Shown here piece by piece: positions 1-5,604 of a stretch of 7,478 nt of DNA. The stretch covers positions 1 to 7,478 of the forward strand of contig JAISDL010000058.1 of the NCBI GenBank assembly GCA_031264825.1, written 5' to 3'. How positions within the stretch are numbered: the stretch's first letter is position 1; every line of letters begins with the position of its first letter. This stretch comes from Accumulibacter sp. Its GTDB lineage: Bacteria > Pseudomonadota > Gammaproteobacteria > Burkholderiales > Rhodocyclaceae. The notes under the pieces are model-generated. The model saw nothing but the letters and a program-made list of their open reading frames with translations. It had not been told where the DNA came from and ran no database searches. A program made the translations under genes and the position numbers.

Positions 1-684
1 CATTACGCATTGCTTCCCGCCGCCGGGACCGGCGCGCGCTTCGGCACCGAGACGCCGAAGCAGTATCTGGAACTCGCCGGACGCCCGATGATCCGCCACG
101 CGATCGAAGCCCTGTGCGCGTGCGAGCGGATCGACGCCGTCTATGTCGTGCTTTCGCCCGACGACGCGCGCTGGTCGTCTTACGACTGGTCGGCGTTCGA
201 GCCGAAACTGCGCGCCGTGTTCTGCGGCGGGGCGACGCGCGCGCAAAGCGTCCTCAACGGCTTGCGGGCGATCGAGGGCGTTCCGGGAAAAGAAGATTGG
301 ATCCTCGTCCACGATGCGGCGCGTCCGTGTCTCACGCCCTCGATGCTCGACGCCTTGATCGACGCGCTCGACGACGACCCGGTCGGCGGCCTTTTGGCCG
401 TCCCCGTCGCGGATACGCTCAAACACGCCGATCCCGAAGGGCGTGTCGCCGCCACGCAGCCGCGCGACGGACTCTGGCAAGCGCAGACGCCGCAGATGTT
501 TCGCTACGGCCTGCTGCGCGAAGCTCTGCGAAACTCATTGACGACCGACGAAGCCGGCGCGGTCGAAGCCGCCGGGATGCGGCCGCGCCTCGTGCGCTCG
601 GAGACGAGCAACCTGAAGGTGACTTTTCCGGAAGATTTGCGGCTCGCCGAAGCTGTTCTCCAAGCGAGAAAGGGAAAAAAATGA
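1..684 (+). CDS. ispD: 2-C-methyl-D-erythritol 4-phosphate cytidylyltransferase, 5' end cut by window edge
   Basis: IspD joins CTP and 2-C-methyl-D-erythritol 4-phosphate to give CDP-methylerythritol, the third step of the cytosolic MEP isoprenoid pathway. Counting from the TTG at position 10 as residue 1, the family signatures are: the nucleotide-binding loop PAAGTGAR (3-10) with R10, PKQY (16-19) with catalytic K17, GGATRAQSVLNGL (73-85), HDAARP (101-106), PRDGLWQAQTPQ (151-162) with R152, and NLKVT (201-205) with K203. These match the E. coli residues R20, K27, R157 and K213. The frame is already open at base 1 (His-Tyr-Ala before the TTG), and family members start a few residues ahead of the PAAG loop. 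The TTG is therefore probably not the start, and the true start lies left of the window. The stop overlaps the ispF start by 4 nt, so translation is probably coupled. Identification is secure; only the start is missing. Confidence 0.95.
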   Translation, partial: HYALLPAAGTGARFGTETPKQYLELAGRPMIRHAIEALCACERIDAVYVVLSPDDARWSSYDWSAFEPKLRAVFCGGATRAQSVLNGLRAIEGVPGKEDWILVHDAARPCLTPSMLDALIDALDDDPVGGLLAVPVADTLKHADPEGRVAATQPRDGLWQAQTPQMFRYGLLREALRNSLTTDEAGAVEAAGMRPRLVRSETSNLKVTFPEDLRLAEAVLQARKGKK

Positions 685-1196
685 TACGTGTAGGCCAGGG
701 TTGCGACATTCACGCGCTCGTTCCGGGGCGCCGGCTCGTCGTCGGCGGCGTCGAGATACCGCACGAGCGCGGTCTTCTCGGGCATTCGGACGCGGACGTC
801 CTGCTCCACGCGATTATCGACGCGCTGCTTGGCGCGGCGGCGCTCGGCGACATCGGGACGCATTTCCCGGATAACGACGCGCATTATTCCGGCGCCGACA
901 GCCGGACTCTCTTGCGCGATACGCGCGAACGACTCGAAAAAACGGGGTGGCGGATCGTCAACGTCGACGCGACGATCAACGCCGAGCGTCCGAAAATGGC
1001 GCCGTACATCCCGACGATGCGCGAAAGAATCGCCGCCGACCTCGGTCTCGCGGCAGACCGCGTCAACATCAAGGCAAAAACCGCGGAGCGCCTGGGCTTC
1101 GTCGGGAGGGAGGAAGGGATTTCAAGCGAAGCCGTCGCGCTGATCGTCCGCGCGCCGGCCGCTTCAAACGAAGGAGGCGCTTCATGGAGCGTGTGA
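681..1196 (+). CDS. ispF: 2-C-methyl-D-erythritol 2,4-cyclodiphosphate synthase
   Basis: IspF cyclises CDP-methylerythritol 2-phosphate to methylerythritol 2,4-cyclodiphosphate with loss of CMP, as a cytosolic homotrimer. The 171-residue product has a typical length, slightly longer than the common 155-160. The metal ligands D9 and H11 lie in GCDIHAL and H43 in DVLLH. HSDADV (35-40), HFPD (61-64) and the nucleotide-site segment KAKTAERLGFVGREEGI (131-147) are all present. KAKT replaces the KATT of E. coli, which is a common family variant. The ATG lies in an ATGA overlap with the ispD stop and is preceded by the purine-rich AAAGGG ribosome site. About 76% of the first 50 codons end in G or C (hand count), which sets the host baseline. 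The last roughly 12 residues go beyond the conserved fold and overlap the next gene. The neighbouring ispD supports the assignment. Confidence 0.97.
   Translation: MIRVGQGCDIHALVPGRRLVVGGVEIPHERGLLGHSDADVLLHAIIDALLGAAALGDIGTHFPDNDAHYSGADSRTLLRDTRERLEKTGWRIVNVDATINAERPKMAPYIPTMRERIAADLGLAADRVNIKAKTAERLGFVGREEGISSEAVALIVRAPAASNEGGASWSV
1171..1177 (+). promoter_or_regulatory. Shine-Dalgarno site of the RHH-like gene
   Basis: AAGGAGG sits 6 nt before the ATG at 1184, inside the last codons of ispF. It is a near-consensus ribosome site and fixes the start of the downstream gene, which would otherwise be open to choice because its frame stays open far upstream inside ispF. Confidence 0.8.
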
Positions 1197-1540
1197 AAAA
1201 AAGCGTCGCGGACGAAAAGCCCGCAGTCGCGCGTCAGGGAGACGAAAGCCCTGAAAGCCCTGAAAACGAAACGCCGCGAAAACGCCGTCTCTCGAAAGCC
1301 TTTCCGCGTCCACTCGACAAAAAAGTCCGCCAAAGCGGCTTCGTCCGCGATTCCTTTACCTTCCCCGAAGCCGAATACCTCTACCTCGACGATTTGAAAA
1401 AACGCCTGCGCGCCGAAGGCGTGAAGGTCAGAAAAAGCGACCTCCTGCGCGCGGGCCTCTCCTTGCTCTTCGCGCTCGACGACGCGGAAATGAAGGCGCT
1501 GATCTCGAAAACCTTGCGCCCGGAGGAGTCTTTTGAATGA
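1184..1540 (+). CDS. Conserved small basic protein with ribbon-helix-helix-like C-terminal half
   Basis: This 118-residue protein starts 13 nt inside ispF behind a strong ribosome site. Residues 1-50 are charged and probably disordered. They include a tandem ESPESPE encoded by a duplicated 9-mer (GAAAGCCCT at 1244-1252 and 1253-1261) and a basic run PRKRRLSK (31-38). Residues 52-96 look folded: a short strand VRDSFTFPE, a helix around YLYLDDLKKRLRAEG (65-79), then KVRKSDLLRAGLSLLF (81-96). That order, strand-helix-turn-helix with a basic R-K-S-x-L-L-R-A-G second helix, recalls ribbon-helix-helix DNA-binding proteins. I recall similar small proteins (V-R-D-S-F-T-M-P, K-K-S-E-L-L-R-A-G) as conserved hypotheticals in Betaproteobacteria. 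The DNA-binding role is inferred and the target is unknown. Co-translation with ispDF suggests a housekeeping rather than mobile gene. Confidence 0.8.
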   Translation: MERVKKSVADEKPAVARQGDESPESPENETPRKRRLSKAFPRPLDKKVRQSGFVRDSFTFPEAEYLYLDDLKKRLRAEGVKVRKSDLLRAGLSLLFALDDAEMKALISKTLRPEESFE

Positions 1541-1695
1541 CGGGGCGAAATTCGACGAGCGTCGGTCACGGCAAGAGGATTTTGATGACGATGTCGTCAA
1601 AATTGAGCGGGTCGCATTTCACTGAATCAGCCGTGGGCCGTTTTATCGGCTTTGATTTGCAACTGAAAAATGGTATCATTTCCAATGAACAGTAA
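1537..1695 (+). CDS. Possible small coupled frame (52 aa) between the ispDF operon and hicA; may be a truncated gene
   Basis: An ATG at 1537 overlaps the stop of the preceding gene in an ATGA arrangement. GGAGGAG (1522-1528) lies 8 nt ahead, which is ideal for translational coupling. The frame stays open to a TAA at 1693-1695 and overlaps the preferred hicA start by 11 nt in another frame. The peptide begins MTGRNSTSVGHGKR and ends LKNGIISNEQ; I recognise no domain. By hand count roughly three quarters of the first 26 codons end in G or C, as in the isoprenoid genes, while the later codons look like the less biased hicAB DNA. One reading is a host gene cut off by arrival of hicAB. The other is chance, since GGAGGAG also encodes Glu-Glu of the upstream protein and a hairpin lies inside the frame. 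Existence as a real protein is uncertain. Confidence 0.25.
   Translation: MTGRNSTSVGHGKRILMTMSSKLSGSHFTESAVGRFIGFDLQLKNGIISNEQ
1579..1603 (+). repeat. Inverted repeat (11-bp stem, 3-nt loop) after the ispDF-RHH genes
   Basis: ATTTTGATGAC (1579-1589) pairs with GTCGTCAAAAT (1593-1603) around the loop GAT, with one G-U wobble at 1586/1596. It lies 39 nt after the stop of the RHH-like gene and about 80 nt before hicA. There is no T-tract after the stem on either strand, so it is not a textbook intrinsic terminator. It could slow transcription out of the ispDF unit, serve as a protein-binding palindrome, or be incidental. Confidence 0.5.
1652..1679 (+). promoter_or_regulatory. Candidate hicAB promoter abutting the toxin start
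   Basis: TTGATT (1652-1657) and TATCAT (1674-1679) are 16 nt apart and resemble sigma-70 -35 and -10 boxes. Transcription would begin about 6-7 nt after the -10 box, at or next to the ATG at 1685. The hicA message would then be leaderless or nearly so, which agrees with the absence of a ribosome site before 1685. HicB antitoxins usually repress their own promoter through a C-terminal DNA-binding domain, so autoregulation here is plausible. No clear operator palindrome is visible directly on these boxes. Confidence 0.45.
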
Positions 1696-1963
1696 AAACC
1701 GCAAGACTTTGGAAGCTGTATTCGCCGATCCTGTCAGGTCGGGCATCAAATGGGCCGATGTCGAGGCCTTGTTTGTCGCTTGCGGCGGAGTGCTGGAAGA
1801 AGCGCAGGGGTCGCGTGTATGCGTGGAAATCAATGGAGTGCTTGCTCACTTCCACCGCCCACACCCGCAACCCGATACCGACAAGGGGGCGGTAAAATCT
1901 GTCCGTCGCTTTCTCGAAAATGCCGGAGTGGTTCCTTTTCCGGTTAATGGAATGACAACATGA
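1685..1963 (+). CDS. hicA: HicA-family mRNA interferase toxin
   Basis: HicA toxins are small double-stranded-RNA-binding-fold ribonucleases that cleave mRNA and are neutralised by HicB. The 92-residue product has the family order: helix from MNSKNRKTLEAVFADP (1-16), helix around WADVEALFVACGG (23-35), strands around GSRVCVEING (42-51) and LAHFHRPHP (53-61), then a C-terminal helix KSVRRFLENAGV (71-82). Classical HicA toxins carry a histidine just after G-S; here that place is Arg-Val, and histidines occur instead at 55, 57 and 60. This fits a proteobacterial subfamily with the R-P-H-P motif that I recall. I chose 1685 because relatives begin M-N-S-K; an ATG at 1670 is in frame and would add five residues. 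No ribosome site precedes either. The stop overlaps hicB by 4 nt. Roughly 55% of codons end in G or C (hand count), well below ispF, suggesting transfer. Confidence 0.88.
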   Translation: MNSKNRKTLEAVFADPVRSGIKWADVEALFVACGGVLEEAQGSRVCVEINGVLAHFHRPHPQPDTDKGAVKSVRRFLENAGVVPFPVNGMTT

Positions 1964-2301
1964 GCATACTTACCTACAAGGGCTATCAGGGTAGTTTTGA
2001 ATACGACCCGGAAGCTGACATTTTTCACGGCGATGTGTTGCACCTCACCGACGTCATCACCTTTCAGGGGCGTTCCATCGACGAACTCAAGACCGCGCTG
2101 GCAGAGTCCATCGAGGTGTACCTTGAATATTGCGCCAGGAAGGGAAAAGAGCCGCAAAAGCCTTTTTCCGGCACCTTCAATGTGCGTCTGAATCCTGAAA
2201 TCCACCAGCGCGTGGCCATGCGCGCCGCCCACGATGGTCTGAGCCTCAATAAATGGGTGGCGCGTACTTTGGAAGAAGCGGTTTCAGAACACTACGATTG
2301 A
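1960..2301 (+). CDS. hicB: HicB-family antitoxin with RHH DNA-binding tail
   Basis: HicB binds and blocks the HicA ribonuclease and commonly represses the operon. The 113-residue protein has two visible parts. Residues 3-65 form the degenerate RNase H-like HicB fold: a strand YKGYQGSFEYDPEAD, the strand around FHGDVLHLTDVITFQG, and the helix SIDELKTALAESIEVYLEYC (39-58). Residues 69-109 are a ribbon-helix-helix-type module: the strand FSGTFNVRLNPEIH (69-82), the helix QRVAMRAAHDG, then LSLNKWVARTLEEAVSEH. The S-L-N-K-W-V pattern is typical of HicB tails. The ATG lies in an ATGA overlap with the hicA stop and only a weak GGAA precedes it, so translation probably depends on that of the toxin. 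Toxin-first order is usual for hicAB. Both genes look intact, with no frameshift or truncation. The gene converges on the minus-strand cluster. Confidence 0.93.
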   Translation: MSILTYKGYQGSFEYDPEADIFHGDVLHLTDVITFQGRSIDELKTALAESIEVYLEYCARKGKEPQKPFSGTFNVRLNPEIHQRVAMRAAHDGLSLNKWVARTLEEAVSEHYD

Positions 2302-2375
2302 TAACTGGTTACTGAAAACAGACCACAAAGCGAGCGCCAGCGAGCGCTCTGTCTCCTGTCATCTGTCTCCTGCAC
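2302..2375. repeat. Convergent intergenic gap with short direct repeats and a weak hairpin
   Basis: Two pairs of short direct repeats fill the gap between hicB and the protease gene: AGCGAGCGC (2329-2337 and 2339-2347) and CTGTCTCCTG (2349-2358 and 2363-2372). GAGCGC (2332-2337) can pair with GCGCTC (2344-2349) around a 6-nt loop, but no T-tract follows on either strand, so a terminator is not well supported. The gap looks like slipped-strand repeat debris at the right edge of the hicAB module. Confidence 0.55.
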
Positions 2376-3062
2376 TCAGACGATCGCTGCGCCGCCGGGG
2401 TTGGCGCGGATCATTTCGAGCGCGTGCTCGATCGAGTACGCCATGATGATGCCGGTATTGCTCGGGACGGTCAGTTCGGTTTCCTTGTCGTCGAGATAGA
2501 CCTTGTCCCAGACGAAGCGGTAGCCGGCGACGACGGCGGCGATGCACGCGGCTTCGCTGTTTCCCGGAGGTGAAAAAACGACGGGGCCGCCCGAAAATCC
2601 GGGGTTGTTGACGCCGTCGAGCAGGAGGTAGCGCGCGTCGCGCCCCTTGAGCGAGAGCATCGAAACGCAAGCCTTCTTGACGAGGGGGAAGGGGAATCCG
2701 TCGTTGAGTTCGCCGACTTCCGATTGTAGCCCGAAAGGGAAGCCGAGGAAGTAAACGTCCTGTCCGAGGGCGATTCCCCGCGTCGTGGGGGCGATTTCGA
2801 CCGATGGGGAAATCGCGTGCGGCGGCGCGAGGATGCAGATGTCGACGTCGCCGGGGCCGCGCGCGAGGATCTTGCAGTCGAGGCGTTTCCACTCGCCCTC
2901 GTGCTGGACTTCGATCGTCGCGATCCGCCCGGATTCGGGAAGGACGTGGCGCGCCGTGACGATGTATTGCTTGCCGTAGCGGTCGACGGTGAAGCACGTC
3001 GCCGTCTGCCCGTCGAACTGCATCCGGAAAGTTCGTTGGAATACCTTGTTCAGCGTGAGCAT
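2376..3062 (-). CDS. Trypsin-like serine protease, apparently cytoplasmic
   Basis: This 228-residue protein carries a chymotrypsin-fold triad. H39 lies in IVTARHVLP, D74 in GDVDICILAP (D72 is the alternative) and S157 in NPGFSGGPVV, with the oxyanion-loop glycines before the serine. It resembles the protease domain of HtrA/Deg-type enzymes but has no signal peptide, no membrane segment and no PDZ domain. As read it is a stand-alone domain acting in the cytosol. Residues 95-130 (REGIALG-like turn, then YFLGFPFGL) and 174-211 (return strand with SNTGIIMAYS) fit the second barrel. The ATG at 3062 has only weak purines ahead of it and follows the panE stop by 22 nt, so coupling to panE is likely. 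Substrate is unknown. The active site looks complete, so an active protease is expected. Confidence 0.85.
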   Translation of the reverse strand: MLTLNKVFQRTFRMQFDGQTATCFTVDRYGKQYIVTARHVLPESGRIATIEVQHEGEWKRLDCKILARGPGDVDICILAPPHAISPSVEIAPTTRGIALGQDVYFLGFPFGLQSEVGELNDGFPFPLVKKACVSMLSLKGRDARYLLLDGVNNPGFSGGPVVFSPPGNSEAACIAAVVAGYRFVWDKVYLDDKETELTVPSNTGIIMAYSIEHALEMIRANPGGAAIV

Positions 3063-3084
3063 CTCGCTGCCTGTGCGCCTGACC

Positions 3085-3990
3085 TCAGTTGTTGAAATTA
3101 GGTCTGCGCCCTTCGATCAACTTGACGAGGCTGTGCATCGCGCGATTGACCGGCGTCGGAACGCCGAGCGCGCGCCCTCTGCGCAGCACGTACCCGTTGA
3201 TATAGTCGATCTCGGTACGTTTGCCGAGCGCGACATCTTGCGCCGTCGACGAGAGTTGCGTCGGCACCGTTTGCGCGATGCGCTCGACGGCTTTCCACGT
3301 GTCGCCCTCGACGGCGACGCCGTCGGCTTTTGCGACGGCGAGGCACTCGTCGGCGATGTCGCGCATCACGTCCCACACGCCTTCCCCGGCGACGACGCGC
3401 TCGTAGGAGAGTTGCGTGATCGCGGAGAGCGGGTTGTAGACGCAGTTGAGGATCAGCTTCGCCCAGAGCGATCCGATGACGTTGTCCGAAACTTCGATCG
3501 GCACGCCGGCTGCGACAAACAGCTTGTCGAACCCGCGCTCGACAGCAGTTGGCCCAAAAACGAGTTCGCCGCGCCCGTGGTGCTTGACGTGACCCGGCCC
3601 GGCCATCTCGGTGGCGACATAGACGACGGCCGACGCGACGGGGTTCTTCAGGCGTTCTCTCAATCGATCCGCGTTGTCGACGCCGTTTTGCAGGCTCAGG
3701 ACGAAGGCGTTGGGGTCGATATGCGGCGCGATCGCGTCGGCGGCGGAGAGCGTGTCGGGCGATTTGACCGTGCAGAGGACGAGTTCGGCGCCGGCGACGC
3801 TGGAAGCTTCCGTGCTTGCGCTGAGTTGGACGTATTCGCAAAAACCCGTCGTTTCCATATACAGCCCTTTTTCACGGATGGCATCGACGCGCGAAGGACG
3901 CGCGATCAGGACGACGTCGTTCCCCGCGCGCGCGAGCAAGCCTCCGTAATAGCAACCGACGGCGCCCGCGCCCATGACGGCAATTTTCAT
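3085..3990 (-). CDS. panE: 2-dehydropantoate 2-reductase (ketopantoate reductase family)
   Basis: PanE reduces ketopantoate to pantoate with NADPH in the cytosolic pantothenate/coenzyme A route. The 301-residue length matches the family. The N-terminal Rossmann domain has GAGAVG (7-12), R31 (NADPH 2'-phosphate contact in E. coli), V-K-S with K76, and Q-N-G with N102. The C-terminal helical domain has SLWAKLILNCVYNPLSA with catalytic K178 and N182/N186, then KRTEIDYINGYV with E260. These correspond to E. coli K72, N98, K176, N180, N184 and E256. The ATG at 3990 has AGGGG 8 nt ahead. It follows yqhD by 60 nt and precedes the protease gene by 22 nt on the same strand. Some family members act on other 2-oxo acids or hydroxy acids. 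The intact set of contacts favours ketopantoate, but no other pantothenate gene lies nearby to confirm it. Confidence 0.9.
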   Translation of the reverse strand: MKIAVMGAGAVGCYYGGLLARAGNDVVLIARPSRVDAIREKGLYMETTGFCEYVQLSASTEASSVAGAELVLCTVKSPDTLSAADAIAPHIDPNAFVLSLQNGVDNADRLRERLKNPVASAVVYVATEMAGPGHVKHHGRGELVFGPTAVERGFDKLFVAAGVPIEVSDNVIGSLWAKLILNCVYNPLSAITQLSYERVVAGEGVWDVMRDIADECLAVAKADGVAVEGDTWKAVERIAQTVPTQLSSTAQDVALGKRTEIDYINGYVLRRGRALGVPTPVNRAMHSLVKLIEGRRPNFNN

Positions 3991-4010
3991 GATGTATGCC
4001 CCTAAAATAA

Positions 4011-4039
4011 TCGATATTGGTTTATTCTGTTGTTTTGAA
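4011..4039 (-). promoter_or_regulatory. Weak candidate promoter before panE
   Basis: The 60-nt yqhD-panE gap is AT-rich against GC-rich surroundings. Reading the minus strand, TTCAAA (4039-4034) and TATCGA (4016-4011) are 17 nt apart, a partial match to sigma-70 boxes. Transcription would begin about 14 nt before the panE start, just ahead of its AGGGG ribosome site. It may give panE and the protease gene a start separate from the upstream cluster. Confidence 0.25.
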
Positions 4040-4050
4040 TCGCGGGCGTG

Positions 4051-5199
4051 CTAGAGCGCTCTTTCGAGCGTCTTTCGCGCGTCCTCGACGCCGAAAGCGC
4101 CGTGTTCGCCGAGCGCGGTCATTTTATGCCGTTCGAGCTGGGACAGCAGCGCCGGAATCGCGTCGCCGCCGATTCCGTAGTCCGAAAGGCGCGTCTTGAC
4201 GCCGAGCGACTCGAAGAAATTCCGCGTGCATTCGATCGCGCGGTCGATGATGTCGTCGGGCGCGCCAGCGCGCAGACCCCAGACGCGGTCGGCGTATTGT
4301 AGCAACTTCTCGCGCTTTTCTTCGCGGCGGACGGTGAGCATCGCCGGAAGGACGACCGCGAGCGTCTGCGCGTGGTCGAGACCGTGGATCGCCGTAATTT
4401 CGTGCCCGACCATATGCGTCGCCCAGTCGGTGGGGACGCCCGCGGCGACGAGTCCGTTCAGCGCCATCGTCGCCGCCCACATGACGTTCGCGCGCGCGTC
4501 GTAATTTTGCGGGTCCTTCAACACCTTCGGGCCTTCCTCGATCAGCGTCAGCAGAAGAGACTCGGAAAAACGGTCCTGGACTTTTGCCTGTACCGGGAAG
4601 GTCAGATACTGTTCGATGACGTGCACGAATGCGTCGACGACGCCGTTCGCGGTCTGCTTCGGCGGTAACGAGTAGGTCTTCGTCGGGTCGAGTATCGAGA
4701 AGAGCGGGTAAGTGCGCGGACTGCCGAAGGCAAGTTTGCTCGTCGCACGGCTGATGACGGCGCCGTTATTCATCTCCGACCCCGTCGCCGGGAGCGTCAG
4801 GACGGTGCCGAAAGGTAGCGCGGCGGTGATTTTCGCGTGTTTCTCCAGGATATCCCAAGGGTCTCCTGCGAAAGGGACGGCCGCCGCGATGAATTTCGTC
4901 CCGTCGATGACCGAGCCGCCGCCGACCGCGAGCAGAAAGTCGATTTTTTCGCGGCGCGCGATTTCGGCGGCTCTCTGAAGCGTTTCATACGCCGGGTTCG
5001 GCTCGATTCCGGGGAATTCGATCGACACGAATCCGCGAAGCGCGTCCCTGACTTCGGGCAGCGTCCCGTTCACCAGCGCGCTGCCGCCGCCGTAAGTGAC
5101 GAGGACGCGCGCTCCCGCGGGAATTTCCCGTGCGAGGTCGGCGATGCGTCCCTTGCCGAAAAGGATGCGCGTCGGGTTGTAGAAAGTGAAGTTTTTCAT
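4051..5199 (-). CDS. yqhD: Iron-type NADPH-dependent alcohol dehydrogenase / aldehyde reductase, YqhD-like
   Basis: YqhD-type enzymes reduce short-chain and peroxidation-derived aldehydes with NADPH in the cytosol. The 382-residue protein aligns by eye along its whole length with E. coli YqhD (387 residues). Shared features are PTRILFGKG (9-17), TYGGGS (35-40), FLLAVGGGSVIDGTKFIAAA (88-107), LPATGSE (136-142) and NGVVDAFVHVIEQY (185-198). The metal ligands correspond to D189, H193, H262 and H276 (E. coli D194, H198, H267, H281). I chose the ATG at 5199 because it matches the M-N-N-F start of E. coli and has GGAG 6 nt ahead. The frame stays open to 5514, but that extension has no similarity and overlaps another gene. 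No damage is visible. It lies 37 nt after a small membrane-protein gene, so co-transcription is likely. No YqhC-type regulator is in view. Confidence 0.95.
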   Translation of the reverse strand: MKNFTFYNPTRILFGKGRIADLAREIPAGARVLVTYGGGSALVNGTLPEVRDALRGFVSIEFPGIEPNPAYETLQRAAEIARREKIDFLLAVGGGSVIDGTKFIAAAVPFAGDPWDILEKHAKITAALPFGTVLTLPATGSEMNNGAVISRATSKLAFGSPRTYPLFSILDPTKTYSLPPKQTANGVVDAFVHVIEQYLTFPVQAKVQDRFSESLLLTLIEEGPKVLKDPQNYDARANVMWAATMALNGLVAAGVPTDWATHMVGHEITAIHGLDHAQTLAVVLPAMLTVRREEKREKLLQYADRVWGLRAGAPDDIIDRAIECTRNFFESLGVKTRLSDYGIGGDAIPALLSQLERHKMTALGEHGAFGVEDARKTLERAL

Positions 5200-5236
5200 A
5201 CGGTTCTCCGTGGAAGAAGCCTCGATGGTGCCGGCG

Positions 5237-5527
5237 TCAAGCAAATTTGCTGAAGACGATGGAAGCGACCCCGGCAAGAAAATAGATGAAGGGATATTTT
5301 CGCGCGGCCACCTCGCCGTCGACGATCCGCGTCGTCCGGGCGATCCAGAACGGCATGCCGAAGTAGCCGCAAGTGACATAGACCGATGCGCCCGTGGCGA
5401 AGAAAGCCAGCCCGACGAAAAGCCAGGGTGCGTTCCGCCACAGTCCGGAATAATGGCAGAATACGCCGAGCAGACCGGGGGGCAGGAGGTAGTGGACGAG
5501 AAAGCTTTTGACACCGGTCAGGAACAT
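5237..5527 (-). CDS. Small hypothetical membrane protein (about 96 aa)
   Basis: I do not recognise this family. From the ATG at 5527 the product has 96 residues and up to three membrane segments: about 8-24 (FLVHYLLPPGLLGVF), 33-54 (APWLFVGLAFFATGASVYV) and 78-93 (YPFIYFLAGVASIVF). A hydrophilic loop between the last two (ARTTRIVDGEVAARK, 63-77) is rich in arginine. Aromatic residues and glycines are frequent. The start is uncertain. A GTG at 5608 in the same frame overlaps the qmcA stop (GTGA) and would give 123 residues. The extra 27 residues are polar and proline-containing with mixed codon use, and neither start has a strong ribosome site; a weak GGAA precedes 5527. Its place between a membrane-microdomain pair and yqhD suggests a shared membrane context, but no function follows from that. 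Confidence 0.65.
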   Translation of the reverse strand: MFLTGVKSFLVHYLLPPGLLGVFCHYSGLWRNAPWLFVGLAFFATGASVYVTCGYFGMPFWIARTTRIVDGEVAARKYPFIYFLAGVASIVFSKFA

Positions 5528-5604
5528 GTCATTTCCGAAAGGAGGGTATATCTGGCGCAACGCGATGCAATCTGGATTTTCTCCGGGCAAGGCTACGCTC
5601 CGCG

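Noticed and set aside
114..1196. Single long frame ending in ispF and starting inside ispD
   Set aside because: Only the part from 681 encodes IspF. The upstream extension is an arginine-rich out-of-frame reading of ispD.
1636..1660. GCCG-TTTTAT-CGGC stem followed by TTTGATTT as an intrinsic terminator after the ispDF unit
   Set aside because: A 4-bp stem is too weak and the T-tract is interrupted and overlaps the hicA -35 box.
2332..2349. Hairpin GAGCGC/GCGCTC as a shared terminator for hicB and the protease gene
   Set aside because: The stem has only 6 bp and no T-tract on either strand; the direct repeats explain the pattern equally well.
2989..4005. Long plus-strand open frame of 338 codons
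   Set aside because: It lies antisense to panE, which has a complete set of cofactor and catalytic residues. The antisense product has no recognisable domain; such frames are common opposite GC-rich genes.
5200..5514. N-terminal extension of YqhD by 105 residues
   Set aside because: It is antisense-like low-complexity sequence overlapping the small membrane protein gene, whereas the ATG at 5199 has a ribosome site and matches the E. coli start.
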